A DNA stretch of 64,000 nt from Agrypnia vestita (GCA_016648135.1 JADDOH010002253.1:1-64000), one strand, 5' to 3'. Counted from the stretch's first letter, positions 31,857-43,400 are shown. Translations and numbers: made by a program. The notes: generated by a model not told the origin, from the letters alone.

Positions 31857-32010
31857 TTTGATGTGTAACATATTTCCTCCCGTTTTCCGGCAATCTGTGG
31901 CAGTGATTTTGTGAAAAGGGGCGGAAACGCGTAATAGGAAATAAGACGCCGGGGAAGCGCGCGCAATTTCATTTGACCAATGAGCGCGCGCGATGGAAAA
32001 AAATATCGTT
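31857..32010 (+). repeat. Dispersed repeat P4, copy 1
   Basis: tgtgtaacatatttcctccc, aatctgtggcagtgattt, gaaataagac and a gcgcgcg(c)gatgg / tcgtttataaac block recur in order at 46388-46536. Both contain a CG-rich (gcgcgc) core. Confidence 0.7.
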
Positions 32011-33433
32011 TATAAACAAATCAATGTCCAGCAAGGGCCACCATAGCGAAGACGCACACTTCCAATATTCAATGCTTTTGATTTTGTATATATGTTGCAC
32101 GTCTGGTGTCAAGCGTGTGGATGTTGTAACTTTGATGTATTTTGGTTTATATCTTTGAAACTATCCAATAAATACTTATTTTTTTACATTAATTTTAACA
32201 ATAACTACTTTTAATGATTTACATTCTCAAATTTTGTATAATTTATGCGATTATTTTTAAATATTAATTCAAAGTTTCCATACAATATGTATAGCGGTAA
32301 ACTACCGCCATCTATGAAAAAAGATAAAACATATAACTGACCTAACACATTTCTAAATAAAAATGCTTATGTAGATATACGGTACCTACCTAGTCCGGCA
32401 AAATACAATAATAAATAAATGCACATTCATTTTATTAACTTTTATTTTATTACTAATTAATAAATATATAGGTATTAACTTTTTTAAATTTTGATTTTAA
32501 TTTCTGTTGCAGCTCATTTGATATTTTTAATTGTAAGATGTCAAATTTTTCACATCATATGTGACTACTTGTAAGGCTCGTTCGTTTTTTTTTAGATTGA
32601 TTCTTCAACCGATTGAAAATCTTAAGTAAGAGTTATTTTTTATTTTACATACACACACACACACACACATATATATGCGGCTTTAAAATTCGTACAAAAT
32701 TGACAAACATTAGAAAAATGTAAACATTAAATATAGATATAACAATATAGAATTAAAAGAGAAAACAAAACAATTCAATGAAATTAAAATTAGAAATAGT
32801 AATTTTATACATAATTTCTGTAAATGCAATATTTAAGATTGTTCTTATTGAATTGAAGATCTAAAATTAAATGTTTTGAAGTTGCAAAAACGTATTTGCG
32901 CAACTTAACAGAGCATCATAACTCAGCTTCACAAGTTGAAAATTTTTTCTTTTGCATTAATCGATAGATATACTATCAGAGAATATGCTTGTAAAATTAT
33001 CTCAAGTGCTTCGCCAGGCAGCGATGATTCATGAAGCGTGCTTCGTCAGGCAGTGTGAGTGAACGCCTGTTGGGCGTTGGGTGACGTTGGTCGACGTTGG
33101 CGCTTGGCCGTGATTGGCCCAATGTATACAGTGGGGTATTTATGAATACTTAAAGAATAAGTACTCAGATACTAGTCACTCTTTCGATTTAACCTGTTTC
33201 AAAAATTTGCCTATCAATTTTTTCACTAGATAACATAGAAATATAAGAAATTAGGAAGAGTATTAATCACAACTCAAATTATAAACAATCAAATAAACTT
33301 TGTAAATAACCTTCTCCTAAACCTATTTCCATCGTAATTACTCTGTACCTACTTAATTTGCAACCACGCCCCTTCTAAAACCATCCCACCACAACTAATC
33401 TGTCTATACTTGAAAATTAATATCAATACTGTC
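32011..33433. other. Intergenic AT-rich, with CA microsatellite
   Basis: It holds a (CA)n-(TA)n run at 32649-32679 (acacacacac..atatat). Around 33050-33140 is a GC-rich piece (cgttgggtgacgttggtcga) with a ttggcccaatgta motif also near 31565. No gene is seen. Confidence 0.6.
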
Positions 33434-33462
33434 CTGATGAAGGGATCGTCGCTCCCAAAACA
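33434..33462 (+). ncRNA. Hammerhead-like core, Penelope-type terminus
   Basis: CTGATGA, then a hairpin (agggA..ctccc) and (C)AAAAC in place of GAAAC. The arrangement matches the copies at 14987-15018, 58242-58273 and 59843-59870. The G to A change in GAAAC would be expected to disable catalysis. C-rich sequence upstream (33355-33410) and caataaaattt downstream fit a retroelement 3' end. Confidence 0.35.
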
Positions 33463-33902
33463 TAATGGATTCTTACAATAAAATTTACAATAATGTGGTT
33501 AAAACATAGTGTCAATTATTTTATTTATAAAATGGTCTCATAAAGGGAATTAAAAACAAATTTGAAGAAATAAATACTTTTGTGAAGGCCATAATAAAGA
33601 GAAAAAATTTTAAAGTATTAAATTTTAATTAAAAAAAATTAAATTTATCAACCTCAAAATTGGAATATTTTTTTGTTTTCGTGCATTTAAACTGTCTGAA
33701 CCAAGCAAATCAAATCATAAGCGCTAACATTAGCACCCGGCATTCCAATTACGAAGGGCAATGTGCGTGACCTTTTCTATAAGAACGCAAGTTTTGCTAG
33801 TTCAACAAATCGCTCGATACATTTCGTGAAAACGTGTTCTTGTGTCGTATATTAGGGATGTAATTTACAAGTTTACAATACGACCGAATATGGTTTCTTT
33901 CG

Positions 33903-34123
33903 TAAGGCGGCACATTCACTGCAAATGCATATTTCGGCCCTTTTTTTTTTTTTTACGAAAATTATGGTTTTTATTAATCATTTATATCGAAATGTATATG
34001 CTAGACCGCAATTTTTTTGGGGCGATAACTTAGATAGAACCTCTGATCTTATATGAAAGTAATAAACTGAACATTATTTACAATAATTAAGAAAATAGAA
34101 GCATTAATCGACAGGCCGCGGCC
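33903..34123 (+). repeat. Dispersed repeat P2, copy 2
   Basis: Matches the reverse complement of 7411-7618, from taaggcggcacattcactgc to gacaggccgcggc. It also matches a gggcgataacttagatagaa inner block. Confidence 0.7.
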
Positions 34124-34135
34124 AAAATTTTAATT

Positions 34136-35320
34136 AATTTAAATAAAAACCACTTCAAAATTCATGCGTGTACTCACGTATGCGCGATAGCAGTTATACT
34201 TAAAAACTAAAATAAAGATAAAATTATATATTGATGACGCTCAAAGTATTGAGTTGTAAAAACCTACACTGATCATTATCGATTGTTTAATCGAGTTTCA
34301 TGAAAAGAAATTAAACTCATACTTACAGAAATGTAACCTTAAATATCTAAATATAATAATTTCGTTGTCCATTCATAACTTGCTGGAATGACAACATTAG
34401 ATATTTAGAGTATGGCAAGCAATCAGCGCTCGGCTCATGTTGCGCAGTCACGCAAGGGTCGTTATTATTTACTAGTCTTACACCCGTGAAAATATAATTA
34501 AGTATAAAGAGGATAGAGAAATAAAAAAAGTCTGAATCATCTTTTGTAAGACGTAAGACTTTCATGAAAGTAACTTATGTCGAATATTTAAAATTCATTA
34601 GCATTAATACAAGTCAAATAAAATGATAATAACTTTATAAAAAATATATTTTTAAAATTTCTGCAAGGTGATGATGCAAAATGATTTAAAAACATTTTTT
34701 TAAGATCTCCATTACATGTAACATTATGTTATTATTTTTTCTTTAGCGTTTAAAAATTGTATGAAGTGTGTGATTTTAAACTGTATTTTTATTGTCTTAT
34801 AACATTTTGTTTAATATTATTGTTAAATAATTTAAATAAAAACCACTTTAAAAAATCATGCGTTTACTTATGTATCCGCGTTAGAAGTTATACTTAAAAA
34901 GTAGAATAAAGATAAAATTATACATTGATGATGCTCAAAGTATCGAGTTGTAAAAATCTTCGCTGATCTTTATCGAGTTTCATGAAAATAAATAAAACCC
35001 ATACTTACAGAAATGTAATCTCAAATATCTAAAAATAATAATTTCGTTGTCCGTCCGTAACTTACTAGAAAGACGACTTTAGATATTTAGAATGTAACAA
35101 GCAATCAGCGCTCAACTCATCTTGCGCGGTCATACAAGGAGTTGTTATTAATTACTTTATAGTCGTACAACCGTGAAAATATGGTTAAGTATAAAGAGAA
35201 TATAGAAATAAAAAAATTCTGAATTATCTTTTCAAAACGTAAGACTTTCATGAAAGTAACTTATATCGAATATTTAAAATTAATTCGCATTAATAAAAGT
35301 CAAATAAAATGATAATCATC
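34136..35320 (+). repeat. Two direct copies of a ~0.5-0.6 kb repeat P5
   Basis: Copy 1 from about 34136 and copy 2 from about 34838 share aataaaaaccactt(c/t)aaaa, gatgctcaaagtat(t/c)gagttg and cttacagaaatgtaa. They also share gcaatcagcgctc and cgtaagactttcatgaaag. A third, partial copy is at 36066-36275, just before the heat-shock-element array. Non-coding. Confidence 0.8.
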
Positions 35321-35636
35321 CGTATTCTGAACTAAGCAACATTGCTATTTTTGTATATTGACAGTTATTGTATTACATGTTGATGCCGTTTTTTTGACGT
35401 TTTATGTTTGACAGATTTGAAATGAATGAATTCAATCAATCAGAAAGTTCATTATTCGTAATTGTGAATACATTAAAATTTGTTTACGTTTTAGGGCTTT
35501 CTGATTGATTGAATTCATTAATTTCAAACATGCCAAACTTAAAACAAAGAAATTAGTGTCAATACAATGTTATACATACCTGTCAAGATTGGGATAAAGA
35601 TCTGACATCCCAATATTGCTATTTTCAGAATAGCAC
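35321..35636. repeat. Palindromic MITE family P1, copy 2
   Basis: Full palindrome with outer cgtattctgaactaagcaac and inner gaattcaatcaatcagaaag / ctttctgattgattgaattc. It separates P5 copies 2 and 3. Confidence 0.75.
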
Positions 35637-36065
35637 AGATTAACTTTATAAAAAGTATTATATATTTTTCAAATTTCTGAAGGGTGATAGTGGAAAATGA
35701 TTTTTTTATTTTTATTTGTATTGAAGCTATTGTATTTTTAATATTCTACATAAGTCACTTAAATAACACTCAAAAATGGAACACACAAACGTAAAACATT
35801 ATGATTAATAAACATAATAACAGAAGATATAAAGTTGTTATAACATACGGAACATAAAACGGAAGGACAAATATTCGGATACTATGAAAAATAACAACGG
35901 TACATAAAAACGGAATAGAACAATTCATAAGAACAGTATATTTAAAAAAACATAATCATAAACATATAAACATATCATAACAAACGAATTGTTACAAAAG
36001 AAATCTGATTATGAAAATGGAGAAAAACGATTATTAGAAAAGATCAACAACTGACCATAATAAAC

Positions 36066-36275
36066 GATTGTAAAAAACATTCATGCATGTACTCCCGTAT
36101 GCGGTAGAAGTAATATTTAAAAACTAAAATAAAGACAAATTACATATTAGTGATGCTCAAAGTATTGAGTTGTATAAATCTACACTGATCGTTGTCTATT
36201 ACTTATTGAATTTTATGAAAATAATGAAAACTCATACTTACAGAAATGTAACCTCAAATATCTAAATATAATAAT
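36066..36275 (+). repeat. Repeat P5, third partial copy
   Basis: Matches the first ~210 bp of P5 (tgatgctcaaagtattgagt ... cttacagaaatgtaac) and then breaks off at ataataatttggtt. The heat-shock-element array starts about 60 bp further on. Confidence 0.75.
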
Positions 36276-36339
36276 TTGGTTTAATAATAAGAAACCCGTG
36301 TTTCTTTTTATATATATTCTTTAGAAGAATAAAGTATTT

Positions 36340-37440
36340 TCTACAACGTTCTCCTTCCAGAACGTTCTGGAACCTTATAGAATCACAGATACACTCCGTC
36401 ACTTTGTCTCGAACCTTATAGAATTTTTGTTAATCTTCTAATACGTTCCCCTTCCAGAACTTTCTAGAGCTTTATCAAACGTTCTGGAATCTTCTAGTCT
36501 CGCTGACACACTCGGCACTGAATTTAGAACCTTATAGATTTTTTGGGAATAATCTAGAATGTTTTCCTTCCAGAACTTTCTACAGCTTTATCGAACGTTC
36601 TGAAATCTTCTAAACTCACCGACACACTCAGCCAGTCAGTTTGGAACCTTATAGAACGTTCTCGAACTTTTTTCCAGAACCTTCTAAAGCATTCGAGAAA
36701 CATCATGAACTTTCTGTTCTAGACTCACTGACACACCTTGCCACTCAGTTTGTGACCTTATAGAACTTTCGGTAATCTTCTAGAACCTTTTCCTTCCAGT
36801 ATTTTCTAAAGCATTACCGAACATTCTAGAATCATCTAGACTTACCGGCTCACTCCGCCATTCAGTTTGGAACTTTATAGAATGTTCTTGAACTTTCTGC
36901 TTCCAGAAACTTGTAAAGCATTCGAAAACCTTCATAAACGTTCTGGACACACCGATACACTCCGCTACTCACTTAGGAACCTTATAGAACTTTCAATAAT
37001 CTTCTAGAACGTTCTTCTTCCATAACTTTCTAGAGCTTTATGGAACATTCTGGAACCTTCTAGACTCACAGACACACTCCGCCATACTGTTTGGAACGTT
37101 ATAGAACTTTCGTTAATCTTCTAGGACGTTCTCCATCCAGAACATTCTTTAACTTTATGGAACAGTCTGGAACCTTATAGAATCACAGACATACTCCACC
37201 ACCAGAATTTTATAGACCTTTATCAAACGTTCTGGAACCTTCTTGACTCACCTCTTAGTTTTGAGACTTATAGAATTTTCGGGAATCTTCTAGAACACTC
37301 CCCTTCCAGAACTTTCTAGAGCTTTACTGGATATTCTGAAACATTCTTGACTCACCGGCACACTTCGCCACTTAGTTTGAAACCTTATAGAACTTTTTGG
37401 GAATTTTCTAGAACGTTCTCCTTCCAGAACTTTCTAGAGC
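36340..37440 (+). promoter_or_regulatory. Minisatellite of ~110-120 bp units packed with heat-shock elements
   Basis: About nine to ten units, each recognisable by gaaccttatagaa, then cttccagaactttctagagc-type text and (g)acacactccgcca. The units contain repeated nGAAnnTTCn modules. TTCCAGAACGTTCTGGAA at 36355-36372 is four alternating perfect modules. GAACATTCTGGAACCTTC at 37043-37060 is four. TTCTAGAACGTTC at 37406-37418 is three, followed at 37422-37434 by three more. This is the binding consensus of heat-shock factor (HSF) trimers. No heat-shock gene or open frame is next to it. Confidence 0.85.
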
Positions 37441-37640
37441 GGATTTTTTGGGTCCGGAGCTCACCGTCAAGTGAAAACCGGTTGTACGCTTTTTGGAGAA
37501 GCAGCTCATCGACAAGGCGCCCTGAAGATGAACAGTGAGATCTGTTCGAAACGTCGGCAGACGACTGGTCCTGACGACCAGAATTTGGCGCGGGTTACCC
37601 CCAAAGTAGTGAAACATGCCTATATATATAGATATATTAT
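37441..37640 (+). repeat. GC-richer segment ending the array, with hammerhead-like core at 37522-37552
   Basis: It contains CTGAAGATGAACAG, then ctgttCGAAACGTCGG. ACAG and CTGT can form a short stem between a CTGA..GATGA and GAAAC, like the Penelope-type cores here, but with a two- or three-base insertion in CTGATGA. GAAACGTC is identical to the core at 14987. Downstream is a run of tatata. Confidence 0.35.
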
Positions 37641-37706
37641 ATATAATATATATTATTAATTATTAAACATATTTTTTTTCATTTATTTAAGGAAACGAGT
37701 CCCGTA

Positions 37707-38110
37707 ATATTTAATACGAAATAAATAAATGAAATAAAGAGAAATACACAAATATCAAATAATAAAACTGAAAAATTAAATGCTGGAACCTGGATTCGAA
37801 CCACGGACCTCTGTGTTTCGCGCACAGCGTGTTACCAATTTCACTATCCCAGCGACTTAACAAGTCGTCAATATTTGATAGTTATATGTTTCTCTTTGAA
37901 TTATTAATTCACTTATTTATATTATTCCATTTTTATTCGGGAATTAATCGACTGTTTACGAGAATATCAAACGAAGCTTTGACGTCTTCTCGCTAGTCGA
38001 ATTCCGAACAATGGAGGTATTCTTTGCTAAACTGCAAATAGAGTATTAATTTTTCAGTTTTATTATTTGATATTTGTGTATTTCTCTTTATTTCATTTAT
38101 TTTTTCGTAT

Positions 38111-38119
<9 letters not shown>
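37707..38119. mobile_element. Foldback element with ~73-bp near-perfect inverted ends
   Basis: The left arm 37707-37780 (atatttaatacgaaataaat ... aaactgaaaaattaa) and the right arm 38046-38119 are inverted copies with at most one or two differences. The loop contains a tRNA-shaped sequence on the minus strand directly abutting the left arm. A (TA)n run follows at 38114-38143. Confidence 0.85.
37781..37853 (-). tRNA. tRNA-like sequence (probable pseudo-tRNA) in a foldback element
   Basis: On the minus strand, 73 nt fold as a cloverleaf. The acceptor GCTGGGA pairs with TTCCAGC (seven pairs, one G-T) plus discriminator A. There is a D stem GTG/CAC with ttggtaa, an anticodon stem CTGTG/CACAG with no mismatch, and a T arm cgtgg-TTCGAAT-ccagg with one mismatch. 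Boxes A and B (tagtgaaattggt, ggttcgaatcc) are close to consensus. The anticodon loop is CGCGAAA, i.e. G at position 33 where tRNAs have U, and an apparent CGA anticodon without the long variable arm of tRNA-Ser. It is therefore more likely a tRNA-derived relic than a decoding tRNA. Confidence 0.5.
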
Positions 38120-38143
<24 letters not shown>

Positions 38144-38145
<2 letters not shown>

Positions 38146-39124
38146 ATTATATTTTATTTTAGTGCGAATACTTTTCAGAGGTTTCTCTTATTTTAAAAGA
38201 TCGTTTATTTTGCATTACATAGTTAGCGTACAGCTATGATTTGAATAACTTCCTTAATAAAAAAACTAAATTTAAAAATAAAAAAATGACTGTAAAAAAT
38301 GAAATTTAAATAAAAAACAAACCTTTGTAAAAAATGAGCTTAAATAAAAACTGAAAAGAAAAAAACAAGTCCAGTAGTCTAGAATTCTGTTAAGAAATAT
38401 TGAATAACTACACCATGAAATAGTTTCATGATCGATAGGTACATACATAAAACAAATAATAAATTCTAATGCGGAATATAGCGACTTTAACTGCTTTAAC
38501 AGTCGGGATCCATTATTGGGAAAATTAAGCTGATCTAGATTTTTAATGGGCCCTGAAACTATTTCAATGGTGTACCTAGTTATTCAATATTACTTAAAAG
38601 AATTTTGCACTTGTTTTTTCTTTTCAGTTTTTATTTAAGTTAATTTTTTACGAAGTTTCGTTTATTTTATTTAAAGATCACTTTTTACGCAGTCGGGTAT
38701 TTTGATTTTACGAATTACCTTTTTTTTACATTTTTTTGTTAGGATTATAAGACCGTATTTTTTTTTATTATTTACTTATTCCTAATTAAATTATTTCTCA
38801 CAGTATTAAGTAACAATTTACGTAACAGTCGTTAAAATTATTTTACAGTAAAATTCTGGGTATATCATTCGATTTTAAGAATTATACTGAATTATATTAT
38901 GATTATTTTTCAAGTTAATAAGACCTATTAATTATGAGATTATGCAAGAACGTTATCACAGCTTTATTATAAGTATTGAAAATTTAACTTTATATCGTTA
39001 TATATTCTAAATGGTCCTTCGAAATGAAAAATGATAAGAAAAACCTTAAAATGATTTTTAAATACATGTTCAATGATACCTCATTTAACATAGGTAGTTC
39101 GTCGACTTTAATTTTTTATTTTTC
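38144..39124. other. AT-rich sequence without recognised content
   Basis: A loose inverted relation exists between 38330-38460 and 38540-38660 (tttaaataaaaactgaaaag ... cttttcagtttttatttaag; ctatttca around 38418 and 38568), so a decayed palindromic element is likely. No gene is seen. Confidence 0.5.
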
Positions 39125-39335
39125 ACAATATGGCGTCTGGTTGTCGCCATATTGAATTTTGATTACTGTCATGTCTTTAGTGATACTTGAAAGATTAAGA
39201 CAAATCGATTGACGTAAGAATCATCAAAATCGGCTCACGTGTTTGGTCTCTAGAGCGCCTCAAAGGAACAATCGTACATACATACATAGGCTGATAAACA
39301 CATTACCCTCCTTTGCTTCGCGCAGTCGGATAAAA
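39125..39335 (+). repeat. Dispersed retroelement 3'-type repeat
   Basis: The string tcaaaatcggctcacgtgtt, then acatacatacataggctgat, aaacacattaccctcctttg and cgcgcagtcgg(a)taaaaag, has the look of a high-copy 3' tail of a LINE or SINE seen widely in insects. No coding part is nearby. Confidence 0.4.
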
Positions 39336-40430
39336 AGTAATTTATTTTTACCCATGATTTTTTTGGACTTGGATTACTTTAGGACTGAATACTCCTTTTA
39401 ATGTAAAAGAATTTTGTGCTCTTCTGTTGTAATGCTTTTCTTGCGCGTTAAGAAATATATAATATCCCGAATATATTTTATCGATCCACCCTTGTGATGG
39501 TGTGAGTGAGGGTCCTCCCCATATGCCCACTCCCTTGCTCCGTTGTTACGAAATTAATTCGGCAACCCGTTATGAAAATGTGACTTGTTTTGGGCGGAAT
39601 GGCAGGGTCAACGGTTTCAACACAGCCCTACACGGCACCGCTCGCTGCCGTGGGGTAGTCAACTGTTAACCGTTAAAAATATTAATTACTTCTGCATCTT
39701 TGTATTTTATGGAATAGCTTACCGCATCGACGGTTTGGCGTCTTCTTCTTCTTAGTTTCACTCTCGATAAGAGTAGTCTTGTGTGATCTTGGATCAGTGA
39801 CGTCCCTAGTTTGAAAATGCCGTTGTTAAGCAAGTTTTAGAACGCTACCCCTACTGTTTTTTTATAGTAACTCTAATATTTTTTATGATATATATTCATT
39901 ACACAAATGAACTCACCTACAACTATTGGGTCTTGGTATTTTTGGTGGATGTATTTATTTGGCAGCAGCATTTGTGTAAAGCGCCCTTATGTGACATTTT
40001 TACAAAAATGGCGCTATGCAAATTATGAAATATGTACATTTAGCGTTTTATTTATGCACCGAATTCTTGCGAAATCATTTTATGGGCCTTGCCCGTTGAT
40101 ATTACTATCTCAACATAATTTTTGTAGCATTGTTTTTGCACAATTTTTAGAGAAGGACCCTTAAAGTACTATTAAAAGATTCTTTTCAGTTATTTTTCAC
40201 TCGAAGCGGTCATTCTAATATTGGTTTTAAACTTATATTAGAATGCCACCACCACCATCACCATCATCGCCATCGCCATCGATCCTATCTTGGAACTGTT
40301 ACTATGGATGACGGCCTACTCCCTATCCCGGATCGCCACCTATTTCGGTCTGCGACATTTCTTGTGCATTCCAGGAGTGGACTCTAGATCAGTCCATCTT
40401 TTGATGACATTCCACGAGATTTGCTTCTGA
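39336..40430. other. Unassigned sequence with (cac/cat) trinucleotide tract
   Basis: At about 40240-40280 is a ccaccaccatcaccatcatc-type tract. Otherwise short frames only. The stretch may belong to the RTE fragment that follows, but no similarity could be secured by eye. Confidence 0.4.
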
Positions 40431-40433
40431 TAT

Positions 40434-40697
40434 TTGGAAACACGACCAATATATCTAAGAATTCGGAGCCTTATAGTTGAGGATAGACGCTGCTCGATGT
40501 TTAATTCCTCTATGACTCGGGTCGTTCACGGTACGCGTAGCCAGCACCATATTTCCACAGCATCAATCTTCCTATACTCCTGTTCTCTCAGGGTCCGTGG
40601 TTCAGCGCCATACAGAAAGATTGTGATGACAAGAGTTTTGACCGGTCCCATTTTCGTTTTTTTTTTGTTATGCTTCGGTCTTGCCAAACCTTTTTGA
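40434..40697 (-). pseudogene. RTE-like LINE polymerase fragment
   Basis: The minus-strand translation reads VITIFLYGAEPRTLREQEYR, then KIDAVEIWCWLRVP, a stop, and IEELNIEQRLSSTIRLRILR followed by YIGRV. This matches the insect RTE pattern YGxExWTLxxxDxxRIxAFEMWCWRRML...I.EELNI..RLSS...RxLRxxGH. One in-frame stop and 5' truncation mark it as dead. Confidence 0.7.
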
Positions 40698-40889
40698 GGT
40701 TGTCCTTAGAAGATCGTACTGTGGGGTATTTCTTCTTTATTTCGCCGTCTTGTTTAACTACAGAATTAAAAAAAAAAGTTCTATTGGTATCTACTTATTG
40801 GCTCTACAACTTACGAAACGTAAATAACTACAGAATTAAAAAAAAAGGTCTATTGGTATCTACTTATTGGCTCTAAAACCTAAACAAAC

Positions 40890-41064
40890 GTTAAGTTATT
40901 CACAATTATGAATAATGAACTTTCTAATTAATTAAATTCATTAATTTCACACCTGTCAAACTTAAAACGTCAAAATTGGCGGTATTACAAAAGTATAATC
41001 TACAATAACAGTCATGATACAGAAATAACAATATTGATATTGCTTAGTTCAGAATACGGCCATA
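40890..41064. repeat. Palindromic MITE family P1, half copy
   Basis: Only one arm: ttcattaatttcacacctgt, cttaaaacgtcaaaattggc, and cagaatacggcc at the end, as in the right half of 35321-35636 and 52250-52525. It is preceded by a ~65-bp local duplication (ctattggtatctacttattg at 40781 and 40850). Confidence 0.7.
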
Positions 41065-41612
41065 CCTATTGTACCAACGTATCTAGGCCGGAATCTTATT
41101 TCACTTATGAAAATCATAATATTAAAGTACGAAAGTACCTACTTTATTATCAATGTCTTACATAAGTATTAAAAACTCGTATGATTCATTATTAGATATT
41201 TGCATTCGTAAATTTCAGGATTTTATCACAGAATACAAAAAATAAATGTTTATCTTGCGCAAGATTTACGATTCGCAACGTGATAATGCAATCGCGAAAT
41301 GTAGCAGATTAGAACTTGAAGGAGCGGTACCTACACCGTTCCAGATTTTCTGAGGAAAGTCATCTGTTTCTGAGGAAAACATTGAGGATGCAGTGGGCGG
41401 GACTTGAAGCGAGGGTCGATATTTTCAACTCTAATAATATTAATCGATAAAGAACTAAAAAAAATAAGGAAATTACGAAAAATGTTAATGAAATATTATA
41501 TAAAATACACTAAGTGAATAAGGTTTTTTTAATGCCTTAAAACTGGGATTCATGATAACTAAATGAATTGATTTAACTTTGTTTGAACCCCGCATAAAAA
41601 CATTTTTGGTAC

Positions 41613-41750
41613 AGATGCCGACAAACATGTTGAACATTTTTCGGCGTAGGGGGGGAGAGTTTGCGCATATACCATTCCACCCAAAATTTGTCTTCTGCGC
41701 ATTCCCCCAATACACCGAAAAATGTGCAAGAAGTTTGCCGACAACTGTAC
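41613..41750. mobile_element. Short MITE with diverged inverted ends
   Basis: Left gccgacaaacatgttgaaca then ttttcggcgta; right inverted gccgacaact/aaacttcttgcacatttttcggtgta. The centre contains a g-run / c-run pair (gtaggggggg and attccccc). About 138 bp, no coding content. Confidence 0.65.
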
Positions 41751-42635
41751 GAGTCTTTGCACTCTTGTCTCAGAGATGTGTCGGGAAAGGTCGGTATGCA
41801 TTAATTGCAGTATTTGCGTACTGCAACTGACGCTGGGGAGCCATTACAGCGCGTAGAGGGAGCGTAATAGGAGAGCTTTGATGATGAGCTCAACATGTCA
41901 ATCTGCGAATCAATCACTGCTATCTGTAGATCACTTACAGTGATTGAGTATTTGAAATATCGTAGTTCTTGCCTGTAAATATTGTCAACTAAATTTCATG
42001 CGATTTTTATTTACTTATTACCTATATACTTTAAGAAACTATGAATTATAAATGCATTTACGCTCGACAGAATAGTGTAATTGAATACTCAATTAAGATA
42101 AATTATACAAGTCTCACAGAGACTATGGAATTATTAGAGAGTACGAAATTATTTATAGGGTGGCTAGTGTATTAGCTAGATCACTTTACACAATGCAACA
42201 TTCACCGATTCCACCTTAAGAATATTCATATATAATCAAATTTCTGAAAGTTGTATTATACACATGTTCTTTATCTGTTTTATTTCAAATATTTATGAAA
42301 CTATACTATAGCCATCTAAATGTCTAAAAAATTTGTAATTATTCTCATGACATATTAACATAAGTAGATGTCGCTGCTGGTTTTTTTCTCAATATTTTCA
42401 ATGTGGAGTATGAAGCAATATTCTTTTTAATGTATATGTGATTTTCTTCCTAATTACTTAACAAATACACTAGAATACGCCTGAAAATTATTTAAAATAT
42501 TTTAAACTCTTTTTTTATATATATATTTTACATTTTATTTTTTATATTTTAATAATATTCTTAAATATATCTGGGTACAATCCAGTCATTGTGTTGTTAG
42601 GTCATACAAATGTATATTCTAAGAACATAATGAAT
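41751..42635. other. AT-rich intergenic sequence
   Basis: A lone half of the 42636-42891 element terminus appears near 42095-42125 (attaagataaattatacaag, tctcacagagac). No gene is seen. Confidence 0.5.
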
Positions 42636-42891
42636 GGATTTTGCGCACAGAGGGTTAATCATTATTTAAGATAAATTATAGAAGTCTCAGAGACGAAGCT
42701 ATTTAGGTATATGGGAAACATAGGTATATGAATATGATCATTCAAGTGATCACTTAAACCATCTAATACAGGTAATAAGCCCTGTGGCCACCTTGTAAAG
42801 ACTTCCATACATGTTTCATGTATAAGTAGCTTCGTCTCTGTGAGACTTTAATTTATCTTAATTAATGATTATCCCACTGCGGACAAAATCC
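42636..42891. mobile_element. 256-bp inverted-repeat element
   Basis: Left ggattttgcgcacagagggt, then taatcattatttaagataaa and agtctcagagacgaagcta. The right end is the same order inverted (ggattttgtccgcagtggga ...). Arms of ~75 bp enclose an AT-rich loop with its own atacatgtttcatgtat hairpin. Confidence 0.8.
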
Positions 42892-43237
42892 AGTAACATA
42901 CAACATAATATTGTTAATTGAAAACTATTTGTGTGATTTTTTTTGTTTATTTAATTCGTGTATTGTTATATTACCATAAAACAGCAATCACTGTCAGCTT
43001 TCAATTGCTGATATTATCGAATACCAAATCACACCGACAGCAGTCAGTCAACGATTGCAATCTATCTCTTTGCTGGTACGTTAATAAAGGTAATATACCT
43101 AGCGAGTTGCCATTAACCAAATTGTCTTTGTTTGTTTGTTAGTGCTTGTGCACAGTAAATTTTTCCGTGTTGCGCTTCCGCGATAATTTTTATTTTTTTT
43201 ATTTATTTCTTTTAAATTTATTTATACATATAAATGA

Positions 43238-43282
43238 AGGTAGTTGCTTCACTAGACAATGTCTGTTCTGAAGCAACTACCT
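43238..43282. repeat. Perfect 14-bp stem hairpin
   Basis: aggtagttgcttca (43238-43251) pairs with tgaagcaactacct (43269-43282) around a 17-nt loop. It is followed by a T-run and then a long CA/TA microsatellite (43330-43441). Confidence 0.8.
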
Positions 43283-43329
43283 GTACAGTTTTTTTTTTTA
43301 AGTTTGAACATTAGCAAGATATAATATAT

Positions 43330-43400
43330 ATAATACACGTATATACACACATACATACAAATATACACTCATATACATCTACATATATATACATATACAT

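Noticed and set aside
36340..37440. CRISPR-like array
   Set aside because: Units are diverged full-length tandem repeats without unique spacers, and the genome is eukaryotic.
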